Below are positions 1 through 10,696 of a stretch of 64,000 nucleotides of DNA, piece after piece. Under the pieces are notes generated by a model. The model was not told where the DNA came from. It searched no databases and saw only the letters and a program-made list of their open reading frames with translations. Positions within the stretch are counted from its first letter, which is position 1, and every line of letters starts with the position of its first letter. The position numbers were made by a program, and so were the translations under genes. Source of the DNA: Cercis canadensis (lineage: Eukaryota > Streptophyta > Magnoliopsida > Fabales > Fabaceae); assembly GCA_003255065.1 (NCBI GenBank), contig QAOA01005762.1, forward strand, positions 305,368-369,367, in the 5' to 3' direction.

Positions 1-763
1 CAGCTGCAATTAACTAAGTAACAAACTAAGTAACAAAACTCTAACAATATCGTAACAATCTTTAAGAAACAATCTAAATGTGAAATTGATAATAAGAATG
101 AGAAAGGTTAGGGGTTGATTTCATTCACTTGCAAATTCGATTCCCTCATAGACAAGGTAATCTCAGAAACAATAATGAACTACTTATTTCAGTTACAATT
201 CCTTTGTTGTCAGTTCATTTCCTTAAAGTGATTGAACCCAATTCCTTGGTGAAACAATCCTCCCTATACCAATTACTTGTCCAATTCCTTGACACAACTA
301 ATTAATCTAGGTGATTTGGTTCTAGGAAATTAATCTGATACCACTTAAACAAAGTTATCTATTCCTAGATTAACTCAATTTAGGACAGAATTTACAGAAC
401 ACATTCGGATCTTACTATTCCTAGTATTGAAACGAATCTCTTAACCATTCAAATGGTAGCTAAGCATTTAAAGGCATTAATAACAGTAAATTCCATTCAA
501 CAAAAGGAGTTGTACTAAAACAAGTTTATTCAATCTTGAAACCTCATTACAATTGAATCACATCAAACCCCTAACACTAAGAATTTAGCTACTCATACTT
601 GAATTCAATAAAAGCAAATAGGTAAGATTCAACATGAAATGAAAAGAAGAAGAAGAAGAAGAAACTCTATGATGATCCAGTCGCAATTGCTCCCCTTCCT
701 CCTCTAGTTCTTCTGCTCCTTTTCTTCCCAAGTACCGCCTCCTATGACACATGCATCAGATTT

Positions 764-772
764 CCTTTTATA
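764..772 (-). promoter_or_regulatory. TATA-like box (minus strand) next to palindrome array
   Basis: On the minus strand the sequence reads TATAAAAGG, about 50 bp downstream of the last palindrome. It is the plausible core promoter of the LTR-like region. Confidence 0.35.
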
Positions 773-822
773 CTTGTGTAGAATTAGGTCATTTGGTCAA
801 AAATAGCTCGAACACGGCTCTG

Positions 823-1198
823 ACACAGCCGTGTTCCTTTTCTGGTCCTGGGCGTGTCACTTATGTTGCATTTCTGGTCATTGAACACGGGATATGACAC
901 GGCCGTGTTCCTTTTCTGGTCCTAGCCGTGTCGCTTAGACATGGCCCGTGCTCTTCTCTGGTCTGGGCATGTCCTTTCTTTGTAGCCTCTGCCTATTCAA
1001 CACGGCCTATCACACGGCCGTGTTCTTCTCTTGCCTTGACCGTGTTTGCCCTTAGACTAAGTCTTTGTTCTTTTGGACATTCTGCTTGATCAACACGACC
1101 TTGGACACGGCCGTGTCTGTTCCTGTCTAAGGCCGTGTTTGTCCATAAGCTTGAGCAGTAGCCTCTGGATGTTAGACACGGGGTACACACGGCCGTGT
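823..1198. repeat. Array of ACACGGCCGTGT palindromes
   Basis: Perfect 12-bp palindromes lie at 897-908, 1012-1023, 1105-1116 and 1187-1198, and a one-mismatch copy at 823-834. Spacing is 74-115 bp. Half-sites (CACGG, CCGTGT) and words such as CTGGTCCT recur between them, so the array grew from a longer degenerate unit. Confidence 0.85.
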
Positions 1199-1415
1199 TC
1201 CTTCCCATGTCTACCTAAAAACTTGGTGTATGGCTGCTTTCCTTGCCATTTTCTCCATGGATTGCTTCCAGATTCTTCTCATTTCCTGATTACCCATCTT
1301 GGTACCTGTCAAAGGCAATTTATGGATTAAACACCATGTTTAGAGAGGATTTGCTCACAATGCAGGTAAGAATTCAGTATTAAAGCATGGATTTTATAGT
1401 CCTAAAAGACAAGTA

Positions 1416-1892
1416 TCAAGTAATCAAATTCCCAGGATTATCATTCGAGTTCAGATCATAAGGTGATGGAACTCTTTTGACAGAATCGTGTTTTGGTGGT
1501 GCTTATTCTGCTGCCATGGCTAACGCGAGATATGGTGTAAAGGTAAGGTTTCAGTTTAGAACGTGTATGACTCTGATACCATATAAAAATGTTGTAAACT
1601 GTGGGAGGAATTTCTCACACTTTTCTCATTGCTCAGAACCAAATATGTACAGGAAAGAATATCAACACCGAGATTCCTTGCTTTCTAGAATTACTCCTAA
1701 AGATACTCCTAGAATAACTAATATACATCAATCAGGAAAATCGAATAATACAAATATGCCTAGAATCTCTCATACTTATCAGTCAACGATACACACTGAA
1801 GCAGAAGATACACCTGCTATATTTACACGCAGACAGCTGTTATATTTACGTGCAGCTGCTATATTTACATGATTGCCATTATACCGTAATAG
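1416..1892 (-). mobile_element. Copia-type retrotransposon 5' end: LTR, primer site, gag start (broken)
   Basis: On the minus strand the order is LTR, primer-binding site, leader, gag. The LTR seems to run from about 1892 to 1590 (terminal CA at 1591-1590). The PBS TGGTATCAGAG (1581-1571) matches initiator tRNA-Met. A gag start ATG lies at 1517-1515; after an in-frame TAA at codon 5 the frame continues with PSPYDLNSNDNPGN, which resembles the N-terminus of plant Copia gag proteins, and stops at TGA 1418-1416. It is a short, non-functional fragment. The outer LTR boundary near 1892 is uncertain because the duplicated block begins there. Confidence 0.65.
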
Positions 1893-2639
1893 TTTTCGAA
1901 AATTTTCCACAAAACCAGCAATAATACGAAAAAAGAAACCATTTGATTCTGATTCAGTGTTGTTTGAAAATCATTATTGCCCAAAGTACTTGTGGGTGCC
2001 TCCCCAATAGCTCTTGGAGAACTATTTTCATTCACTGTGCCCATTTTCTCCATACACAAGACAAATAAAGAGCAAATGAAAGAAATATTAGAAAATAGAA
2101 AAAGCATTGAAAGAAGGTGTTCACTCATTTTCCATGCACTGTTGCAGCCTTTCTAACTTCTGTTAATTGGGATTTGCTATTTTGATGTAATGGATCTTCA
2201 AAAAAAAAATTGTTACATCTGAAATAACATGTCTCATTTTATTTGTTAATGTATTATTAAAATATTCACAAAAAAAAACTCATTCTTATAAATAATTTTA
2301 TTAGTAATCCATTTGGATAATTTATTTATTTTTGTTACATTATTTTGGTCATTGATCCTATGTTGCCACGTACTAAAAAATCGTTGAAGATATTTATTAT
2401 AAGTAAAATATTTTAGTTACTTTACTGATGTGACAATTTCTTATTTGGTGATAGAGTACAAAAAGTTATACTAATAAGTGGATCAAATTTAAACTCAGGA
2501 AATAATCTCAAACACATTTTTAGATATCAAAATACATATATAATGGATATTACAATCCTAGTTATTAAAAAATAGGTCGGTGCATTTTTCTTTTCTTTTC
2601 TCTTTTTTTTCATAACTCCTCATAAATATAATACATTAG

Positions 2640-3309
2640 TTATGCCCATTTCTGCATATATTCCCAGAGCACTGGTTCATACATCCATCCATTGCTTTTA
2701 ACATCTGCAACGTCACAATCATACTCCAATTAATGTCTACTTACAACAATCATATATAAAAACACAAATAAATTATTCAGACTTAATTAACAAATTAAGT
2801 TTCATATAGGGTGAATCCTAAAATAATGTCAGGAATTTAAATCCCGCTGGAAGTACTAGTAGCCCGAACATATTGAAGTCCGAGCGATGATTAGTCTTAT
2901 ACCAAAAGTGTAGGGACCACCCCGTGAAAAACCAAAAAAGAAAAAAGCACAAATATATGTATAAGCTCATACCATTATTATAAAGAAGAACTATGAGAAA
3001 CAGATTATAATAAAAGAGTTTACCATCAAAGAATTCGGAGCAGGAATCTAATCCACATCCAATGCTGCAGTAGTAATCTTCATCAGAGGAGAGACTTTTA
3101 TGAAAGATGCACTTCTTCAAACATTTAAAGGCACAAGGCAAGAATCTCTTTGGCACGACGACTGGTATTATTTTCTTCATCTCGATGACGCATATAGTCC
3201 AGCATTCACCCCAGCATAGGTCGAACCTCAATGATGCTGTTGTTTGCCCTAAGAACATCAGCATAAGTATAATGGTCACAGTAATTGTTCTCTTGTTCAG
3301 CATATCCAT
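2640..3309 (-). CDS. Thionin-like cysteine-rich secreted protein, copy A (exon 2 altered)
   Basis: Two exons on the minus strand: 3309-3024 (95 codons plus one base) and 2704-2640, with a GT-AG intron between; 116 residues. Start is the first ATG; the GTG further up is not a plant start. Residues 1-26 form a hydrophobic signal peptide ending near TTAS. The mature part has nine cysteines in three clusters (32, 36, 40; 59, 63, 67; 81, 85, 90) with repeated CxxxC spacing, as in plant thionin-related peptides. These are usually secreted and linked to defence, but the role is inferred. Compared with copy B, exon 2 carries net insertions of 1, 2 and 1 bases: the frame is shifted between two of them, the exon-2 cysteine is lost and the stop comes one codon earlier. 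It may be a decaying copy, or some indels may be sequencing errors in homopolymers. Confidence 0.7.
2771..2947 (+). mobile_element. tRNA-derived SINE in the intron of thionin-like copy A
   Basis: The element lies between 8-bp direct repeats CACAAATA (2763-2770 and 2948-2955). Box-B-like sequence is present near 2835, and the 3' end GTGAAAAACCAAAAAAG matches the end of the SINE at 54157-54335. The 5' half is also present in the intron of copy B, so the insertion predates the gene duplication. Confidence 0.65.
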
Positions 3310-3394
3310 ATTCACTGTTAAATATCTCTCTCTCTCTGTTTCTGTATATCTATCCGGTTTGTTTTAACCAAGAAGTGCAGTGAATAGAGAGACA

Positions 3395-3402
3395 ATATAT
3401 AC
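3395..3402 (-). promoter_or_regulatory. TATA box of thionin-like copy A
   Basis: On the minus strand TGTATATATTG lies about 90 bp upstream of the ATG, followed by a pyrimidine/purine-simple leader (CT repeat on the plus strand at about 3327-3345). The same arrangement is conserved in copy B. Confidence 0.55.
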
Positions 3403-3939
3403 ACCTTGATTATTCCTCAAATTGGTAATTTACTAGCCATAATTACAATTTATAACCTTCTAGAGATGTAATTAATTAATTAGTGTTAATTTTAATGTAT
3501 TACTAAGAGCCAACTGGAATCTACATTACATATATACAATTGAATGCATATATAATTATGAGCATTGAATTATTATTACACACCATTATTCACTATTAAT
3601 TAAAAGTATAAAGACTTAAGATTATTGTATATTATTTTTTAAAATACAATCTTAGAATAATAGATTATTCTTAACATGTAGTAATTAAGTTCTTACCTGT
3701 TTTATCTCAATCACAATTACATATCATTAATATATGCATTTAGTTGAAAAGTAATAAAAGACGTTTCTTTTGCCAAATATCTTGTGACTGAATGATATTG
3801 TGATCTTCCTAAAAAATTATCGATTACGGGATCAAACTTAAAATTGTGATCAAAATACCAAAATTTTTATAACTAAAAAACATTCACTTCGAAAACTTTG
3901 CAATTTCTGTCAATTTCCTCCGAAACTCACCGACACAAC
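3403..3939. other. Upstream flank of thionin-like copy A, no gene
   Basis: AT-rich non-coding DNA, mostly the conserved upstream flank shared with block B. The last 100 bp are unique and hold the hAT target site. Confidence 0.7.
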
Positions 3940-5849
3940 CAATGGCGGATTATAGTGTAGATAGGGGGGGTAACCGCCCCCCCAAAAAAATAAATTTCTT
4001 AATAAAGTTTCTTAAAAAAAAATTGTCCATTCAATTTTTAAAAAAAAAAACTGAAGTTAGCCCCCTCAAAACAAATGCTCAAGCCCACTTTTTCAAAACT
4101 AATCCAAAGCCCACTTAACCCACTTTCTAAAATTAATTATATATATAAAAAAAGAATAACTAGAAAGTTCTGATACTTTCATTCTTGCAGGTTGCAGCCT
4201 TCAGGGGAAACGAGGGTAAGAAACAAGCAACCCTTTCATGGCTTCAACTTCCTAATTCTGTTGCTGGTTGCTGCCACAGGAATTGTGAAAATCAGACAGC
4301 CGACAGGTAATGTAATCTTATCTCTTTGCTTATGTTATTATACTACACTTCTCCTTAGTGATTCCTAAGAGAAAAANCCACAGGAATTGAGAAAATCAGA
4401 CAGCCGACAGGTAATGTAATCTTATATCTTTGCTTATGTTATTATACTACACTTCTCCTTAGTGATTCCTAAGAGAAAAATAAAATAAAATAAGAAGTAA
4501 GTAAAGTGAATGATTTAGTTAAAAACTCATGAAATTTGTGGTCTTGGATATGCACATTTCATTGTTAATCTTTGGCATTGAGTAATTGCACATACAACTC
4601 TTTTTGCTATTAGCCTACAAAGGGGTTCGTTACTTCTACTTGATGTGTTACATGGGTATTTTCTTACCAAAAATTAAAAGTCCTATATCAATTAAATTGC
4701 TAAGAAGGGAGCATGAATTAAAAAAATTCTTAGCAGTCCTTCCTCTAATTGAAATTTTAATATTAACATTACCTTAATGAACTTCTACAACTTGGTGTTG
4801 GATGTGGGCAATAAGTTATGCATTATCTTCTAAAATTGCTTAAAAGACCCGGTTGGTTTTGGTAGAGTGAGCAGATCAAGAGGAACCAAGCTCAACCTTA
4901 TTGTCACCTATTTGAGATAGTGACACTTGTTAACCATAAAAATTTTAGGTGAATCTGCCTGAAATAAATAACAACATAATAAAGAGTCATGTCAAAACAA
5001 GAACTCTGGTAATATCAACAATAATAAAAAAAATTAAAGTCACGGCATATCCAATCCTAACACTAATATTTTAAATCAATTTATCCAATCCATTTCTATG
5101 AAGGCACTTCCCGTATAACTTTATTCCAAGGCTGTAAGCTAATGATGATTTAATCCACATGGTTAAATCTTGGAGCTGTGACCTATACGATTCAAGAGGC
5201 TATGAAGAAATCATATAAACTATGGTTTGACAAAAATAATAAGCAAGAAAATAAAATTTGTGTACTGTTGCAGCTGGGATTAGCTGTGTACTGCTATAAT
5301 GGTTGTATGTGTACTGTTGTTTGTCTACCATCTATTGAAATGGGAAAATTTTCTAAGATTTAAATATTGATCATGAGATTTCTCTCAAAATTTGATTGGT
5401 TTTACTTCCTTTAGATGGAAATAAACATAGGACATGATAGAGTCTTCTTGAAAAACTTTAATGGCCCTGCTGTTTTTCTGTTGTTACATGTAGTAATCCA
5501 ACTCCAAGTTTTCCTTTACATTTGAATAACATGATTATAAAATATGTTTGTTGCATGTTTCCTATTTTTGAACCACATTTATTAGTTGTTGGTACTTCTT
5601 CATATATTATTTATTAATTTGTTTTAGTTTATATTCATTGCATTGACTTAAGTTTTTCTTATAGCAAAAGAATGAAGAAGAGTCTTGGAGATAGAGAAAT
5701 GAAAGATGTCTTGCTCTTGCTATGTGAGTTTTTCTCTAAGTATGAATATTGTAAAAGATGTATATCATTATAATTTTTTTTCTATTGATCACTAAGTATC
5801 TCTTTGCCCCCCCCCCCACNCCAATAATTTTGTTCAAGATCCGCCACTG
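3940..5849. mobile_element. Defective hAT-family DNA transposon (1.9 kb)
   Basis: The ends are inverted repeats: CAATGGCGGAT at the left and, read on the minus strand, CAGTGGCGGAT at the right, the usual plant hAT end type. It is bounded by a perfect 8-bp target-site duplication GACACAAC (3932-3939, 5850-5857). Poly-C/poly-A subterminal tracts flank the interior. No transposase frame longer than 63 codons is present, so it is non-autonomous or decayed. A 100-bp direct repeat on either side of the N at 4377 and the N in a C tract at 5820 are assembly features that inflate its length. Confidence 0.85.
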
Positions 5850-5974
5850 GACACAACTCTGTTTCGATGGAAATGCCACAATTTCAGAACTAGCATGGTG
5901 TTTCGTGTCATTCATGGATGAAACCGAAAAATTTCTTGTGTTTCATCCAAAAGAACACGAAATTTTGTTCTCTG

Positions 5975-6358
5975 TGTTTTTGGGCTCAATGTAAAGCTCA
6001 TGTGAAATTGAATGACCTAGTAAAGTTGCCCTATGAAATACATAATATAAGAAAATTACAGGAAATTATACTAAAAATAGAAATACAGGAAAATTTTATG
6101 CGGACTAGTGAATTGTTTTTTATTTAATTCAACTCAAATTATATCAATTATGCCAGTGTTTGACTCACATTACACTATGAAGTTTTTTCTTAAGCTTCAC
6201 ACTGATATTAAGGACAGTGGTTTATTACTGTCCACAGCTCAAGGATTTTGAGGGGTTAATGTAGCACTACCTCATGGCCAATTTTTGGCTAGCTTAGTAA
6301 ATCCCATAAAGTATATAGACGGCATCCTTTTTTTTTAGAAAGAAGTTATATTATTTCC
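5975..6358. repeat. Dispersed 385-bp direct repeat, copy 1
   Basis: Matches 7324-7710 from GTTTTTGGGCTCA through the AGAAAG...TTTCC end, with many substitutions and small indels. No coding capacity and no clear terminal repeats were seen. The divergence shows a real, old duplication, unlike the repeats next to Ns. Confidence 0.8.
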
Positions 6359-7323
6359 ATGTGTATTTTATAGATGCAAATGCAAAATCTAATGTTTTAT
6401 TGTGAAAGCAAAAGAGAATCTGGTTCACTGATTCACAAAGAAAAGCATAGATACATTTGTTTGGATGTGAAACATTCATTGCGTAGCAAATGGGGGGGAT
6501 TCTGCTAACGTAGGATATAAATGGCTCAAAACCATTAACGCACGTACGTCTTAATTCACTTCTTTAGTTGATGAACAAGTCAATTTTATTTTTTTCGCTA
6601 AACAAATAAAATCTGCATGTTTAGTAGAAAATCAGGAGCAACCCTAAAAGAAATGAAAAAATTTAAGGAGCAGACCCAAAAAATTTGGTTGGTGGGGCAA
6701 AAGATACATAAAATACTCCTTCAATTGACAATGATATTTCTGCAAATAAGTTTTTCAATTTTCTTCTCAGTAATTTGCATGAAATTTTTTCATGGTTGAA
6801 AAAAATTTAGAGGTAAGTATGTTGCTCTAGCTTCAAGGAAGAGCACACCACAATTATTAGATGCCTACCAATAAATAATCACTTGTACAATTTGAACCAA
6901 AAGCATTTCTGTCGATATAACTAGAACCGGTCAATAAAACCAACTCTTGTTGACAATTGCATGAAATTATAAACTTTAAAGAATGAGAGTATCGTTTTTA
7001 TATGTTTAATTGATCTAATACCTAAAACATAAAATTTTATTCATATAACTTAGGTATAATAACAATCTAATGATTCTAAGATGCAGAAAAATATAATAAT
7101 TAACTCAGCCAAATGTACCACATTCATATAGTTACATTTAAAAAAAAAAATAAAACAAATTAACCAAACAAGAAAGTGACACACATTAAAAAAAAAAAGT
7201 AGAAATAAATTCTTTAAGAAGTTTGCAAGATAACAATGTGATGATGATACCTAGCCCAATTTAAAATTTGGGTACCGCTACTATGGTCCCCCAAAACCTA
7301 AGTTCTGGTTAAAATTCACATAT

Positions 7324-7710
7324 GTTTTTGGGCTCAGTGTAAAGCTCATGTAAAATTGAGTGACCTAGTAAAGTCAAAATAGTTAGTTCTCTTATGAAAT
7401 ACATAATATAAGAAAATTACAAAAAAAAATTATACTTAAAATAGAAATACAGGAAACAATTTATGTGGAAATAGTGATTTCTTTTTATTTAATTCAACTC
7501 AAATTGTATCAATTATGCCGGTGTTTGACTCACATTACACTATTAAGTTTTTTTACGAGCTTCACGTTGATATTAAGGACGGGTTTATTACTATCCACAA
7601 CTCAAGGTTTTTGTGGGGTTAATATAGCACTACCTTTTGGCTAGCTTAGTAAATCTCATAGGGTATATATATGGCATCCTTGCTTTTTTAGAAAGAAAGT
7701 TATAGTTTCC
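7324..7710. repeat. Dispersed 385-bp direct repeat, copy 2
   Basis: Second copy of the repeat at 5975-6358, about 1.35 kb downstream in the same orientation. It has a short insertion near 7375 relative to copy 1. Confidence 0.8.
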
Positions 7711-7834
7711 TAAGAAGTTTTTATGTTGTTGCATGCAAACAAAAACTAATTTTAGTAGAGGCATGCTAAGAAGGGATAGTATCAATAAGGAAAAGGACAA
7801 AATTAAGGAATCAACTAATGATAAAACTAGAACC

Positions 7835-8025
7835 CAAGCAATAGCTCAAGTGGTCATGTACCTAACGTTTAAGGATGAAAAGATTCTTAGGGCCTGAAAT
7901 TAAATCCTAATGTGCCTGTTGTAGTGGTTATGGTGTTATTATTAATGTATTATTGGCAACTTAAATGTCTACTCTTATTCATATTGAAATTTCTTGAAAA
8001 TATATATAAATATACATTGTAATGT
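7835..8025 (+). mobile_element. SINE-like tRNA-derived repeat
   Basis: A box-A-like TAGCTCAAGTGG (about 7842) is followed by a degenerate box-B region and by a tail (GTGCCTG...GTGGTTATGGTGTTATTATT) also found at 32345-32462 inside the Hsf intron. Target-site duplications were not identified. Confidence 0.45.
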
Positions 8026-8429
8026 AAATATTTTATCTTTGAAAATCAAAATTAAAATATTNTTATCTTTGAAAATTAAAATTAAAATATTATATGGCAC
8101 CTCCTTTGGACAGAAGTATTTAAAGTCAAAAGTTATATTCATGCCGTATACTTCTATCCCATTTTCCTAACACAATACACTCCTATGTAACTAAAAAACA
8201 AAACATACTAAGACTACGGGGATACATTTAGGGAATTAATTTGAATTTATGCTATATAGATCGAGGGAAAGATAGAAATTAGAACATTTAGTGTGGGTAG
8301 CTGCCCCCATTCACTGTGACGTGGCTCCACTATGAACTAATAAATTGAATCATCACTAGATCCTTTCCCAAAGAGTATTGAAAAAAAAAATGCCAATTGA
8401 AGTGAGGGCAATTTTGCAAAAATTGCAAG

Positions 8430-8854
8430 TGATGTAGTACAAAAGGATTTGGAGTTCATGGCACAAATAGAGCATCCAAAGTTGACCAAGAAAGTCAACC
8501 ATGTTCTTTTTTACGAAAGACCCTACTTTTTCATATGGAAACGACCTTCTGAGCAAAACGCAAACTGCCCCGCGCGTCGCGTGATTTTAGTCAAATTCCA
8601 TCGTTTAGGGGTCAAAACATCATTTTATCATTTCTGGGGGAACTTTTGTAATTTTTGTTATGTTTGGGCCTTTTTGTAATTTTGCTATTTTGTTTTAGGG
8701 TTTCTTATATAAGTGTTTGTAAAACCTTTCGAAGGACAGTTTTTGATTGAATAACAGTTGAGATTTCTCTCAATTCTTGAATTCGGCCTTTCGGTATTCT
8801 TAGGAATCAATGAGTTGTTGAATATTGTTCTAGTTCATCACGTATGCTGCATCA
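8430..8854 (+). mobile_element. Solo LTR of a Ty3/gypsy element
   Basis: 425 bp beginning TGATGTAG and ending GCTGCATCA, closely similar over its length to the 5' LTR at 16815-17240. It is bounded by a perfect 5-bp target-site duplication GCAAG (8425-8429, 8855-8859). The paralogous position in copy 2 (19688-19692) has a single GCAAG and no LTR. The strand is that of the LTR at 16815. Confidence 0.92.
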
Positions 8855-9821
8855 GCAAGGCAATAAGAGTACATGATATGTATGTTAGAAAAAATTTCAC
8901 TTGGGGGGAACAGCCGCCCCTGCCTGATTCGACGTTGGTGCCCCCTGCAGAAAATGATAAATAGATATAAGTAAGCATGGAGACCAAAAAACATTTCTCT
9001 AAATGAGAAGGCTTACAAAAGAACAACCAACTATTAATGACTCACAGTAACCATGCATTAACTGAAGAACCACTCACCAACATAGTTAATAAAACAAACA
9101 CAAAGTCAACCCACAAACTACCAAAGAGCACCCCCAATTAATATCCATATCACCGTAATGACGTTTCCCAGCCTCTTCCTCAAAGTCCAGACAATTTCTC
9201 CGCTTTGAAACCTTTNGGGTCAAAACATCATTTTATCATTTCTGGGGGAACTTTTGTAATTTTGTTATGTTTGGGCCTTTTCGTAATTTTGCTATTTTGT
9301 TTTAGGGTTTCTTATATAAGTGTTGGGAAAACCTTTCGAAGGGCAGTTTTTGATTGAATAACAGTTGAGATTTCTCTCAATTCTTGAATTCGGCCTTTCG
9401 GTATTCTTAGGAATCAATGAATTGTTGAATATTGTTCTAGTTCATCACGTATATTGCATCAGCAAGGCAATAAGAGTACATGATATGTATGTTAGAAAAA
9501 ATTTCACTTGGGGGAACAGCCGCCCCTGCCTGATTCGACGTTGGTGCCCCCTGCAGAAAATGATAAATAGATATAAGTAAGCATGGAGACCAAAAAACAT
9601 TTCTCTAAATGAGAAGGCTTACAAAAGAACAACCAACTATTAATGACTCACAGTAACCATGCATTAACTGAAGAACCACTCACCAACATAGTTAATAAAA
9701 CAAACACAAAGTCAACCCACAAACTACCAAAGAGCACCCCCAATTAATATCCATATCACCGTAATGACGTTTCCCAGCCTCTTCCTCAAAATCCAGACAA
9801 TTTCTCCGCTTTGAAACCTTT
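8609..9821. repeat. 600-bp direct repeat centred on the N at 9216 (probable assembly artefact)
   Basis: 8609-9215 and 9217-9821 are nearly identical, differing by a handful of substitutions and small indels. The second copy starts in the middle of the LTR (9217-9461). The pattern suggests two alleles or contig ends laid end to end, rather than a genuine tandem duplication. Confidence 0.8.
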
Positions 9822-10168
9822 GTCTTGGTCACTGCATTCTTTCTCTTCATATGATGGGATGACTTACCAACCTTGCTATGAGATTTTTTTTGACGAGCCA
9901 ACCTTTTCATTGTTCTGACCCTTTTGGCTGCCCCTCCTTCCTTTCTTCCATTGAAGATCATTGCCAGGGGAGTCTGTTCAGCAACCACAATGGGATCTTT
10001 TCTTAATACATCTTTGAGGCCAATGAAAATAGGGTTACCCTTGCTAGTCTCACTAACTTCTTTAGTTTGTATGATGTGAGTTCCATTGCCAACTCCAGCC
10101 TTGATTATGATAAGATCGTTGTCATATGGTAGCCTTTCTTTAATTTTTACAATGTTTTTCTTCTTTGT
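9692..10168 (-). pseudogene. Unidentified open frame, copy 1 (no upstream start)
   Basis: On the minus strand one frame stays open from 10168 to the stop at 9692 (about 158 codons), with no ATG at its head. It is lysine-rich in the middle and has a GNPIFIGLKDVLRKDPIVV stretch. The paralogous frame at 19946-20410 is broken, so I infer a fragment of an old mobile element or gene rather than an active gene. I do not recognise the family; a LINE ORF1-type tail is one possibility but unproven. Confidence 0.35.
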
Positions 10169-10397
10169 TCAAAAAAAGTTTTCTTGTTTGAATCTCGTAC
10201 ACAAATTCTTTTAGAGAACAGAAAACCAACAGAACCAAACACTTTATATGGTACAAGAAAATCTTAATTGATTATAATTTGAGTAGTTTCCAAAAGATCC
10301 TAGACTAAAATCTGCATGACATCATGAACCAACAGAAATAGGAAACTTTCTTATTCTTAGGTATTATTCTTTTCCTTTAGTGGTGTGGCTTCCACAA

Positions 10398-10407
10398 TAT
10401 ATTTATA
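10398..10407 (+). promoter_or_regulatory. TATA box of polygalacturonase copy 1
   Basis: TATATTTATA lies 77-86 bp upstream of the ATG at 10484. The position is conserved in copy 2 (20641-20650, one difference). Confidence 0.55.
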
Positions 10408-10483
10408 GGTTGTCCCTCTATGTCCTTTTTCTGCATAGATTATTGTACTTAGTAGCTAGCTGCAGTATATTTTCTTCTCAACG

Positions 10484-10662
10484 ATGAAAGGCCTATTTGC
10501 TGTCCTTTGTTTGGCTTTCGTTTCTTCACTTTGTTTATGTGTTAGAGTAATAGCTGATCCAAATCCCAGCTTCAACGTTGTCAACTATGGTGCTAAGGGG
10601 GACAGCCAAACTGATGATTCACAGGTGCATTTATCAATTTAATCATTCTTCAACTAACTAGC

Positions 10663-10696
<34 letters not shown>

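Larger units (their letters stand above)
1..1430 (-). mobile_element. Degenerate LTR-like region of a minus-strand retroelement
   Basis: There is no sustained reading frame here. Read on the minus strand, a TATA-like box (764-772) follows a 380-bp array of ACACGGCCGTGT palindromes at 823-1198, which is the order expected for the U3 part of an LTR. The left end may lie outside the window, and neither LTR end nor a target-site duplication is visible. The assignment rests on architecture, not on a protein domain; it could also be another AT-rich repeat with a promoter. Confidence 0.4.
1893..3840. repeat. Duplicated block A (thionin-like gene and flanks)
   Basis: This stretch aligns over nearly its whole length with 28291-30515, in the same orientation, with scattered substitutions and indels. 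It covers the 3' flank, both exons, the intron with its SINE, the promoter and about 500 bp upstream of a thionin-like gene. It ends close to the hAT element at 3940. Block B has a 300-bp insertion-like segment (29827-30138) absent here. Confidence 0.9.
5858..8212. other. Intergenic region with dispersed repeats
   Basis: No convincing gene. It holds the right flank of the hAT element, two copies of a 385-bp repeat, a SINE-like sequence (7835-8025) and a 31-bp repeat around the N at 8062. Confidence 0.6.

Noticed and set aside
823..1198. CRISPR-like regularly spaced repeats
   Set aside because: The repeats are 12-bp palindromes with degenerate, related spacers in plant DNA, inside an LTR-like region.
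1477..1872. 131-codon plus-strand open frame
   Set aside because: The minus strand explains the region as Copia LTR, PBS and gag start; the plus-strand frame has no domain.
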